From JACRFW01 sp964531745 (GTDB taxonomy: Bacteria; Patescibacteriota; Patescibacteriia; Magasanikbacterales; GWA2-37-8), in assembly GCA_964531745.1 (NCBI GenBank), contig CAZHFX010000002.1, forward strand, positions 1 through 54,158: a DNA stretch of 54,158 nucleotides. Direction: 5' to 3'. Below the pieces are notes generated by a model. That model did not search any database and had not been told where the DNA came from. It saw only the letters and a list, made by a program, of their open reading frames with translations. Made by a program: the position numbers and the translations under genes. Below, one piece after another: positions 1 to 5,510 of this stretch; position 1 is the first letter of the stretch, and each line of letters opens with the position of its first letter.

Positions 1-66
1 TTGGAATCGCTAGTAAACGCCTATCAGCCACGGGGCGTTGAATACGTTCTCGGGTCTTGTACTCAC

Positions 67-927
67 AATAAAAGCGCTAGGCAGTATATTATTCTAGAGA
101 GTTAAAGTCTCTCCCTCTGCTTGTCGGCAGAGCGTAGCTAAAAGATAGTCGTCTTTCGCAAGGAAGACGGCGAAGGATCTCGAGGCAAAAGATAGTCCAA
201 TCATAGAAAAGCCGTATTGACCTTTGAATCGGCGGTGAGCAAGGGGAAAATACATTGAACAGGCTTGAGTGGAATGTCCGGAAATGAATAATATATGACC
301 CTAGGAGATCTTACGTCGTCTTGATTATTATGGTGTAATCAAGTAATGCAACTTACGCGGCGTAAGAAGTCAGCTGAATCGTAGTACTTCGATATTGTGT
401 CGAAGGAAGGATTCACTCTAGTCATATGGAAGAAATATCTGCTAACTATATCGTTGGTCTCACGGACGGAGAAGGAAGTTTTACAGCTTATGTAAAAAAT
501 CCGGATGCGTCCAAAGAAGTTAAGCGAAGAACAAAAGTTGAACCGAGGTTTTACCTCAAACTCATTGAGAAAGACAAAAAGATTCTCTATGATTTGAAAA
601 AATTCTTTGGTTGTGGCAATGTTTATTTTCAAAAAGATAAACGCGCCAATCATCAAGACTGTTATCGCTACGAAGTCGCCAATAGAAAAGATTTGCAGAA
701 AATAATTATTCCATTTTTCAGAAGTAACTCTTTGCGATTACGATCAAAGAGCCGTGACTTTGAAATTTTTTGTCAGATTATGGAAATGGTTATAAACAAT
801 GATCATTTGAAGAATTCCGGTCTTAGAAAGATCTATAATCTTAAGCAGAAAATGCATTAGAGCTCGTCGTGTGCGGGAAATCCGCAGGCACGATGGGAAC
901 ATCAATTCTAAGTTTCTAGAAGATAAT
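67..927 (+). other. Intron in 16S rRNA at the decoding site, carrying a homing endonuclease gene
   Basis: About 861 bases separate two halves of a sequence that is continuous in other 16S genes (E. coli C1399/C1400). The insert holds a LAGLIDADG gene at 426-860 and non-coding flanks with stem-forming stretches, for example TGCGGG-AAA-TCCGCA at about 872-886 and two copies of AAAAGATAGTC near 138 and 187 that resemble the conserved P7/S segment of group I introns. The order of these segments does not match a normal group I core, so the intron class (group I or other) is not settled here. Introns with LAGLIDADG genes in 16S are known for Patescibacteria. Confidence 0.85.
426..860 (+). CDS. LAGLIDADG homing endonuclease in the 16S intron
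   Basis: A 144-aa protein whose residues 8-19, YIVGLTDGEGSF, are a clear LAGLIDADG motif with the catalytic acidic residue in DGEGSF. One motif only, so it should act as a homodimer that cuts intronless 16S genes at the insertion site and so spreads the intron. The rest fits the single-motif family: a basic beta-rich middle (K/R-rich, residues 25-60) and the helix KDLQKIIIPFF typical of the fold. The ORF lies wholly inside the intron with about 360 bases before and 67 after it. No SD precedes the ATG. Family assignment is secure; target site and activity are inferred from position. Confidence 0.93.
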   Translation: MEEISANYIVGLTDGEGSFTAYVKNPDASKEVKRRTKVEPRFYLKLIEKDKKILYDLKKFFGCGNVYFQKDKRANHQDCYRYEVANRKDLQKIIIPFFRSNSLRLRSKSRDFEIFCQIMEMVINNDHLKNSGLRKIYNLKQKMH

Positions 928-1199
928 CGCCCGTCACACCACGGGAGCTGGCAATGCCCAAAGTCCCCCTTCGGGGGATTAAGGCAGGGTCAGTGACTAG
1001 GGTGAAGTCGTAACAAGGCATGGGTAGCGGAAGCTGCTCATGGATCACCTCCTTTCTGGAGATACTTAGTCGAAAGACTATGATTTCCGTCGAACATGCT
1101 AGAACCGCAAGGTTTTAGTGATGTAAGGTAGATAGTATGCGTTTTTGTCACTCTGTGTTGTTAAGGCCATGAACCCCTTGTGGTCCATGGTTAAAAAAG

Positions 1200-1225
1200 A
1201 CTCACCGTCTTGGTGGGTTTTTTTT
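1200..1225 (+). terminator. Intrinsic terminator after 16S rRNA
   Basis: ACTCACC and GGTGGGT pair (7 bp, one G-U) around a GTCTT loop, followed by eight T. It ends the rRNA transcript about 145 bases after the 16S 3' end, before any 23S gene. Confidence 0.88.
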
Positions 1226-1246
1226 GTTTGCTAAAGCCGCGCCCTC

Positions 1247-1297
1247 TTGACGGACGGTTGGTGTCGTGGTAGTATCACTTTGTATTACTAAGTAATA
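1247..1297 (+). promoter_or_regulatory. Promoter and palindromic operator of the toxin-antitoxin pair
   Basis: TTGACG at 1247-1252, 17-base spacer, TAGTAT at 1270-1275. Just after the -10, TATTACT-A-AGTAATA (1283-1297) is a 15-base inverted repeat over the expected start of transcription. Ribbon-helix-helix antitoxins usually repress their own promoter through such palindromes; binding here is inferred. Confidence 0.6.
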
Positions 1298-1302
1298 ACT
1301 TT

Positions 1303-1530
1303 ATGCGCACCTCAACCATCGTTACCATTTCCCTTCCGCCGGCTATGGCGAAGCAGGCAAAAAAAATTGCTAAACAGCAGCAAATGACTAACTCCGAACT
1401 CGTTCGTGTTGCTTTGCGCCAGTTTATGGAAGAGAGAGATGCCGAGGAAGCAATTCGCATCTACAAAGCAGAAAAAAGGGCGGGGACTTTAAAAACGCTT
1501 AAAGGATCGTTGACGGATTTAATGGGTTGA
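1303..1530 (+). CDS. Ribbon-helix-helix antitoxin (CopG/RHH type)
   Basis: 75 aa. The N-terminus has the short beta strand STIVTISLPPAMAKQAKKIA and then the helix-turn-helix of the RHH fold with TNSELVRVALRQFM. The acidic/basic C-terminal tail (residues 45-75) is the part that in this family wraps the toxin. It is followed 12 bases later by a RelE-type toxin gene, the usual order antitoxin-toxin. It should bind its own operator (inverted repeat at 1283-1297) as a dimer and repress the pair, more strongly with toxin bound. The start at 1303 puts the RHH strand at the N-terminus. No specific named family such as RelB or ParD is claimed. Confidence 0.85.
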   Translation: MRTSTIVTISLPPAMAKQAKKIAKQQQMTNSELVRVALRQFMEERDAEEAIRIYKAEKRAGTLKTLKGSLTDLMG

Positions 1531-1542
1531 ACCCATTGCTCT

Positions 1543-1812
1543 ATGCCCAGGATTAAGGAGATTCGTTATTCTTCCCGCTTCCTGCGTTCGCTTAAGGCGT
1601 TGCCACTGGCGTATAAACAAATTATTGCTGAACGTGAAGCAATATTTAAGGCTAATTGTTTTGATCCTCGGCTCAAACCTCACAAGCTCAAAGGGTACCC
1701 CCGTGGCCGCTGGTCGTTTTCTTTAACATTTTCGCACCGCGTACTTTTTGAGTTTATTGATAAAGGTATCATTGGTTTTATTGATGTCGGCGATCATTCT
1801 ATTTATCGCTGA
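1543..1812 (+). CDS. RelE/YafQ-type mRNA interferase toxin
   Basis: 89 aa, normal for the RelE/ParE superfamily. IRYSSRFLRSLKALP forms the start of the fold, HKLKG is the conserved turn, and the C-terminus VGDHSIYR matches the RelE/YafQ pattern in which a late His, Asp and Tyr-Arg form the active site for ribosome-dependent mRNA cleavage. Downstream of and presumably co-transcribed with the RHH antitoxin. The ParE (gyrase) branch is less likely because of the DVGDHSIYR ending. Location straight after the rRNA gene may help keep the module in the chromosome. Toxicity is inferred from family only. Confidence 0.87.
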   Translation: MPRIKEIRYSSRFLRSLKALPLAYKQIIAEREAIFKANCFDPRLKPHKLKGYPRGRWSFSLTFSHRVLFEFIDKGIIGFIDVGDHSIYR

Positions 1813-1884
1813 TGGGACGATTTTTGTTTGCCAAAATGGGCAAAGGTGGGTGAGATAAAGACGTGATTTCTCTAACTATACTAT

Positions 1885-2082
1885 ATGGCTTGGGAAAAAT
1901 TTATTTCAGCCGGCATTAGAATGCCTTTTTACATGGAGCAATTTGTTCGCGGCCTTAAAGAAAATGCCAACGAAAAACTTAAATTGCCCTTGGACGGCTG
2001 GATTTCCGTCACCGATCAGCAACTAACGTCGGTATATTATGATCTGGAAAATAATATTTTTTGTTCAAAAGTATCTGGATAA
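1885..2082 (+). CDS. N-terminal piece of a PEP-utilising mobile-domain protein (frameshifted)
   Basis: 65 aa (MAWEKFISAGIRMPFYMEQF...). It overlaps the next ORF by 44 bases in another frame. If one T is taken out of the T6 run at 2057-2062 the two join as ...LENNIFVQKYLDKK..., giving one protein of about 495 aa with the architecture common to related Patescibacteria proteins. It is therefore most likely the broken 5' end of the gene at 2039-3376, either by a real mutation, a programmed shift or a sequencing/assembly error. On its own it resembles nothing else that I recognise. Confidence 0.6.
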   Translation: MAWEKFISAGIRMPFYMEQFVRGLKENANEKLKLPLDGWISVTDQQLTSVYYDLENNIFCSKVSG

Positions 2083-3376
2083 AAAATTGTCAGACAAAAA
2101 ATTTGTTTTCCGATTACCTAGATTATTCAGAAAAATTGATGAGGATTTATTAAAATTTTGCCGTTCTCTTTACTATCGCGATTTAGCCAAAGCAAACAAA
2201 AATGTATTGCTCCGGCTGTTAAAAAAATTCGGCGTCTTGTATCAGGCTAAATTTGGTTTTTACCCTCTGCCTAAAATTTTTAGCGACGCTCTGGCGGCTT
2301 TGTTGCCCCGGAAGATTAGTTTCAAAATTTCTAAAGAAGATTTGTCTAGGCTTATCGCCTCGGACACCATCAGCGATTATGTCCAAGACCGCCTGGCCTT
2401 GCTGTCTATTTCCGAATCCATTAAAGAAAAAGCTCTGGCGGCATTGATGAGCGAATCCAACGAAGAAATTATCCAACAGCTCGGCCGTTTCCATCCGCAA
2501 TTGTACGCGCAGATTGAAAGCTACGCTAAAGATTTTAATTGGGTGCCGGTCAATCATCATGTCCAGCCGCTTAATTTGGATTTAGCCTTGAATTTAGTAA
2601 GAGAAGCCGTTAAAGATGCGAGCGCGGCGGACGAATTAACGGAATTAAAAAAACGCCCCCGCTCCGTAATTGAGGAGAAAAAGAAACTGTTTAGAAAGTA
2701 CGAATTTAATCCTTCCGAATTGAGCTTCATAAATTTTTTTAAAGAGATAAACTGTATCAATGAAAGCCGCAAAGCGGCGATGAGCAAGGCTCTGCTTTGG
2801 TCTTATCCGCTGTTTCAGGAAATTGCCAATCGCGTTGGCGTCGATGTGGTTTCGTTGCGCCAGCTAACCAGCTTTGAAATGTCGGCAGTTTTGCGAACGG
2901 GCAAAGTAAATAGCCGCTTTCAAAATATTATTAAATCCCGACTGCAGTATTATTATTGTCTGTTAAAAGGTAGCCGGCTAAAAGAGGGGAGCGGGGAGCC
3001 AGCCAAAACATTCGTGCAGGATTTGTTGGCCCTGCAAAATAAACCAGTCAGCGAAATTAAGGGAAATATCGCCCAAAAAGGCTACGCTAAAGGGCCGGCG
3101 CGTTTGATATTGATGGAGTATCAGGTGCAGAATTTATTGCCCGGGGAAATTCTCGTCACCTCCATGACCGACCCTGACATGGTGCCGGCCATGAAACGCG
3201 CCGCCGCCATCGTCACCGACGAAGGCGGCATCACCTGCCACGCGGCCATTGTTTCTCGCGAACTCGGCAAACCCTGCGTCATCGGCACCAAAATCGCTAC
3301 TAAAGTATTCAAAGACGGCGACATGGTGGAAGTGGACGCGGAGCGCGGGATTGTGAGGAAAATGGCCCGGAAATGA
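2039..3376 (+). CDS. PEP-utilising enzyme mobile (phosphohistidine) domain protein
   Basis: 445 aa as an open frame; the true start is probably upstream at 1885 (see frameshift). The last ~100 residues are the swivelling phosphohistidine domain of PEP synthase/pyruvate phosphate dikinase: ILVTSMTDPDMVPAMKRA, then VTDEGGITCHAAIVSREL with the histidine that carries phosphate, then KPCVIGTKIAT and DGDMVEVDAERG. The first ~330 residues are helical and show no ATP-grasp domain or PEP-binding barrel, so it is not a full pyruvate phosphate dikinase or PEP synthase. Proteins of this make-up are common in Patescibacteria; their reaction is not known. It may pass phosphate between unknown partners. No operon partner is visible. 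Confidence 0.8.
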   Translation: MIWKIIFFVQKYLDKKLSDKKFVFRLPRLFRKIDEDLLKFCRSLYYRDLAKANKNVLLRLLKKFGVLYQAKFGFYPLPKIFSDALAALLPRKISFKISKEDLSRLIASDTISDYVQDRLALLSISESIKEKALAALMSESNEEIIQQLGRFHPQLYAQIESYAKDFNWVPVNHHVQPLNLDLALNLVREAVKDASAADELTELKKRPRSVIEEKKKLFRKYEFNPSELSFINFFKEINCINESRKAAMSKALLWSYPLFQEIANRVGVDVVSLRQLTSFEMSAVLRTGKVNSRFQNIIKSRLQYYYCLLKGSRLKEGSGEPAKTFVQDLLALQNKPVSEIKGNIAQKGYAKGPARLILMEYQVQNLLPGEILVTSMTDPDMVPAMKRAAAIVTDEGGITCHAAIVSRELGKPCVIGTKIATKVFKDGDMVEVDAERGIVRKMARK

Positions 3377-3380
3377 CTGC

Positions 3381-3409
3381 TTGACGCCGCGGCCAAAGAG
3401 TGAAATAAT
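3381..3409 (+). promoter_or_regulatory. Promoter for the coiled-coil protein gene
   Basis: TTGACG at 3381-3386, 17 bases, AATAAT at 3404-3409; 24 bases before the ATG at 3434. Confidence 0.6.
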
Positions 3410-3433
3410 AGACTCGTTATTAAGAAGAAGTTT

Positions 3434-3784
3434 ATGTCCAAAAAATATACCAGCGATACCCAAGAAATTTTAGAGATTGTTCGTTTTATCAAAGATCACG
3501 CGGCTTCGCAGGAAAGTGTTGATCGTCTAGAGAAAAGAGTTGAAAAGGTTGAGCAAGGACTCGGCCACGTTGAACAAAGACTTGGTGAGGTAAATTATGA
3601 CCTGAAAGTTTATATTGATGAAAAATTAGCTGATTATACCTCGGATATTTTTAATAGATTGGACAAAAAATATAAAAAGGATGGCCAGTTTAAAGAGAAG
3701 GTGGTGGAGTTATTTAGGAAACATAAAATCGGCACCCCCGAAGAACTGGCATTTTTGAAAGGTTTAGTGGAAGGCAGTTATTGA
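3434..3784 (+). CDS. Small coiled-coil protein, function unknown
   Basis: 116 aa. Residues 25-60 hold heptad-like repeats (VDRLEKRVEKVEQGLGHVEQ) and look like a coiled coil; residues 88-116 are a helical tail (LFRKHKIGTPEELAFLKGLV). No signal peptide, membrane segment or catalytic motif. It has its own promoter (3381-3409) and terminator (3809-3830), so it is a single-gene unit. Similar short coiled-coil proteins are frequent in Patescibacteria; no function can be given. Confidence 0.75.
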   Translation: MSKKYTSDTQEILEIVRFIKDHAASQESVDRLEKRVEKVEQGLGHVEQRLGEVNYDLKVYIDEKLADYTSDIFNRLDKKYKKDGQFKEKVVELFRKHKIGTPEELAFLKGLVEGSY

Positions 3785-3808
3785 CACTAATTTAAACTGA
3801 TTAAAAAT

Positions 3809-3830
3809 TCCGCGTAAGAGCGGAGTTTTA
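3809..3830 (+). terminator. Intrinsic terminator of the coiled-coil protein gene
   Basis: TCCGC and GCGGA pair around GTAAGA, followed by GTTTTATTTG. Confidence 0.7.
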
Positions 3831-3835
3831 TTTGT

Positions 3836-3873
3836 CTAAAAATGTGAAGCCCCCGACCGAAGTCGAGGGCTTT
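3836..3873 (-). terminator. Intrinsic terminator of the minus-strand high-GC gene
   Basis: Read on the minus strand, AAGCCCTCGAC-TTCG-GTCGGGGGCTT forms a long stem with a UUCG tetraloop, followed by CACATTTTT. Confidence 0.85.
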
Positions 3874-3893
3874 GCATTTTGAAACGAACCACC

Positions 3894-4208
3894 TCATTCG
3901 GTGCGGACAGTGACTCCTTTGAAGAAGCCCGTGCACAGAATGAGGTCGACGCGCCGGCCGAGTGCGTTCGTCGCCTGCGCGTCGAACTTGACGGCGTCGT
4001 CGCCTCCGCACCCGCGGAAGCCGACGAGAAACCACGTCCGGCCGGTGATGACCACGTCGGCGTACCCTTGTTTCTCCGTCGCCTCCACGACGGGCTCGGT
4101 TCGGTTCACCAGGAACAGGCCGAGACAGGTAAAAGCGAGGATCGGGATGATCGTGATGAAGATCACGATATTGATGAGGTTGATGTTGCGACCGTTGCGC
4201 GACGGCAT
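3894..4208 (-). CDS. Short membrane-anchored protein in a high-GC cassette, function unknown
   Basis: 104 aa from the ATG at 4208, chosen because GGAGG lies 6 bases before it (minus strand 4219-4215). Residues 9-34 (INLINIVIFITIIPILAFTC...) are one membrane span; residues 45-104 form a small outside domain with VVITGRTWFLVGFRGCG and a second Cys near the end (LILCTGFFKG), so one disulfide is possible. Third codon positions are almost all G or C, unlike the neighbours (many A/T endings), and the SD is strong where most genes here have none. It has its own promoter (4355-4327), ~120-base leader and terminator, so it is a self-contained unit that looks acquired. I do not recognise a named family. 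Confidence 0.8.
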   Translation of the reverse strand: MPSRNGRNINLINIVIFITIIPILAFTCLGLFLVNRTEPVVEATEKQGYADVVITGRTWFLVGFRGCGGDDAVKFDAQATNALGRRVDLILCTGFFKGVTVRTE

Positions 4209-4212
4209 TTTG

Positions 4213-4225
4213 GTCCTCCAAGGAC
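4213..4225 (-). promoter_or_regulatory. SD site inside a small inverted repeat
   Basis: On the minus strand GTCC-TTGGA-GGAC contains GGAGG, 6 bases before the ATG at 4208. The 4-bp stem is weak, but the same layout occurs before the other high-GC gene (39774-39789). Confidence 0.5.
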
Positions 4226-4326
4226 GTTTGTTTTCAAAGTGCGTTTCCCAATGCCCTAATGGCACAGGGTTTTAGCTCCGAGAAATCGACCTGAATAAGG
4301 CCGTTTCCACAGATGCTAAACAAGCC

Positions 4327-4355
4327 ATTGTAGCACATTTTAGGGTTTTTGTCAA
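4327..4355 (-). promoter_or_regulatory. Strong promoter of the minus-strand high-GC gene
   Basis: On the minus strand TTGACA (4355-4350), 17 bases, TACAAT (4332-4327). The leader from about 4320 to 4209 holds a hairpin TGCC-ATTAG-GGCA. Confidence 0.8.
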
Positions 4356-4413
4356 GAAGGAGCCTTTTGCGGCAGGGTATTTTTGGCTAATTTGCGCCAA
4401 ATTTAACAAACCA

Positions 4414-4442
4414 TTGACTTTATTCATTTTTTTTCATATACT
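4414..4442 (+). promoter_or_regulatory. Promoter of the tRNA-Val/tRNA-Ile unit
   Basis: TTGACT at 4414-4419, 17 bases, TATACT at 4437-4442. Bases 4443-4537 are the leader, with a palindrome at 4470-4484. Confidence 0.8.
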
Positions 4443-4469
4443 GTCCCTACCTATTTAGGGCAATTAGCT

Positions 4470-4484
4470 CCCGCCAGAGGCGGG
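4470..4484. repeat. Short palindrome CCCGCC-AGA-GGCGGG
   Basis: Perfect 6-bp arms around AGA in the tRNA leader. Related CCGCC/GGCGG palindromes lie inside hisS (5587-5618) and at 39671-39719, which suggests a dispersed family. Confidence 0.55.
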
Positions 4485-4537
4485 CAGGCAGTTGGTTTGT
4501 TGGTTCATTTATTCCAGTAATCAAAAGAAAAATTTAG

Positions 4538-4611
4538 GGGCGGCTAGCTCAGTTGGTTAGAGCGTCACATTGACATTGTGAAGGTCAGAGGTTCAACTCC
4601 TCTGTCGCCCA
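4538..4611 (+). tRNA. tRNA-Val (anticodon GAC)
   Basis: Acceptor stem GGGCGGC/GTCGCCC, D arm GCTCAGTTGGTTAGAGC, anticodon stem TCACA/TGTGA with loop TTGACAT (GAC at 34-36), T arm AGAGG-TTCAACT-CCTCT, discriminator A. CCA is not encoded, so a CCA-adding enzyme is needed. Confidence 0.96.
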
Positions 4612-4661
4612 CAGAGTTGAACCATGGTTGGTAAAACTTAAACAACAAGTACAATTTATAA

Positions 4662-4735
4662 GGGCATGTAGCTCAGTTGGTTAGAGCGCTACACTGATAA
4701 TGTAGAGGTCCCAAGTTCAACTCTTGGCATGCCCA
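4662..4735 (+). tRNA. tRNA-Ile (anticodon GAT)
   Basis: Acceptor GGGCATG/CATGCCC, anticodon stem CTACA/TGTAG with loop CTGATAA (GAT), T arm CCAAG-TTCAACT-CTTGG, discriminator A. CCA is not encoded. It lies 50 bases after tRNA-Val(GAC) in the same unit rather than in an rRNA spacer. Confidence 0.96.
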
Positions 4736-4770
4736 CATGAGCGCGTCCCCCGCGGCGGGCCACACAATTA

Positions 4771-4800
4771 TCCCCCGATGCTCCCGTCGGGGGATTTATT
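4771..4800 (+). terminator. Intrinsic terminator of the tRNA unit
   Basis: TCCCCCGA and TCGGGGGA pair around TGCTCCCG, followed by TTTATTTG. Confidence 0.8.
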
Positions 4801-4828
4801 TGCCAAAGATGTAATAATAAGGTATACT
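4800..4828 (+). promoter_or_regulatory. Promoter of lepB
   Basis: TTGCCA at 4800-4805, 17 bases, TATACT at 4823-4828; 32 bases before the ATG. Confidence 0.65.
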
Positions 4829-4860
4829 CAACGTGGAAATACCGTGTAATTAACTATGCT

Positions 4861-5493
4861 ATGACTGAAAATAGAAACATCGGTCAGTTTGAGTTCAAGC
4901 CGGCTTCAGGGGCGGAAGTGGCGCCGGGAAATTCGCGCGCTCAGGCGTTCGGCATTTTTATAATAGAACTTATTAAAGTTGGGCTCTTGGCGGCGCTCAC
5001 CATTGGGCTTATTCGGTATTTTCTGTTTAAGCCGTTTTATGTGAAGGGCGCTTCAATGGAGCCGAATTTTTACGACCATGAATACTTGATTGTGGATGAG
5101 TTGAGCTATCGTTTTCGCGCTCCGGCGCGCGGCGAGGTAGTGGTGTTTCATTATCCGGGTAATCCAAAGGAATATTTTTTGAAACGGGTGGTCGGCTTGC
5201 CCGGCGAGCGTATAAAAATTTCTGAAGGCCATGTGACGATTTATAATCCGGAATATCCGGAAGGGGTGGCGGTGGAGGAATCATATTTGCCGAAAGATTT
5301 GGCGACGGCCGGCGAGGAGATAACCACTCTTGGCGATCAGGAATATTTTGTGCTTGGCGATAACCGGCCGAATAGTTATGATTCCCGCCGCTTCGGGCCG
5401 GTCAATTTGGATGCTATCGTCGGCCGGGCCTGGTTTCGCGGTTGGCCGGTAGCGCGCATCCAAACATTCGCGGCACCCGGCTTTAATCTATAA
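4861..5493 (+). CDS. lepB: Signal peptidase I
   Basis: 210 aa serine protease (family S26) that removes signal peptides of exported proteins at the outer face of the membrane. A cytoplasmic N-terminus of about 30 residues leads into one membrane span (about 33-55). GASMEPNF contains the catalytic Ser65; YFLKRVVGLPGE contains the general base Lys108; FVLGDNRPNSYDSRRFGPV is the conserved box E. Size and single span are typical of Gram-positive/Patescibacteria forms. Upstream are its own promoter and the tRNA terminator; hisS starts 17 bases downstream and is probably co-transcribed. Its substrates here would include the surface proteins at 7409-20757 and 49780-53616. Confidence 0.96.
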   Translation: MTENRNIGQFEFKPASGAEVAPGNSRAQAFGIFIIELIKVGLLAALTIGLIRYFLFKPFYVKGASMEPNFYDHEYLIVDELSYRFRAPARGEVVVFHYPGNPKEYFLKRVVGLPGERIKISEGHVTIYNPEYPEGVAVEESYLPKDLATAGEEITTLGDQEYFVLGDNRPNSYDSRRFGPVNLDAIVGRAWFRGWPVARIQTFAAPGFNL

Positions 5494-5510
5494 AAGCTCT
5501 TTAATATTTT

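Larger units (their letters stand above)
1..1055 (+). rRNA. rrs: 16S ribosomal RNA, 3' part, interrupted by an intron
   Basis: The window opens inside the 3' domain of 16S rRNA (about E. coli position 1335): TTGGAATCGCTAGTAA is the conserved helix before the decoding site. Exon sequence runs to about base 66 (GTACTCAC, E. coli 1392-1399) and resumes at about 928 with CGCCCGTCACACC (from E. coli 1400). Helix 44 follows, capped by CCCCCTTCGGGGG, then GTCGTAACAAGG and the 3' end GGATCACCTCCTTT with an intact anti-SD. The mature end is placed near 1055 by analogy. Joining the exons gives one odd base, T for the universal A1396, so the splice sites may be off by a few bases. Small hairpins fill 1056-1199 and no tRNA lies in that spacer. 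Confidence 0.95.

Noticed and set aside
1877..1882. TATACT just before ATG 1885 as a promoter
   Set aside because: No -35 at a proper distance, and the start of transcription would fall inside the gene.
3879..4275. Plus-strand open frames opposite the high-GC minus-strand gene
   Set aside because: They are by-products of high GC3; only the minus-strand frame has promoter, SD, terminator and a sensible membrane span.
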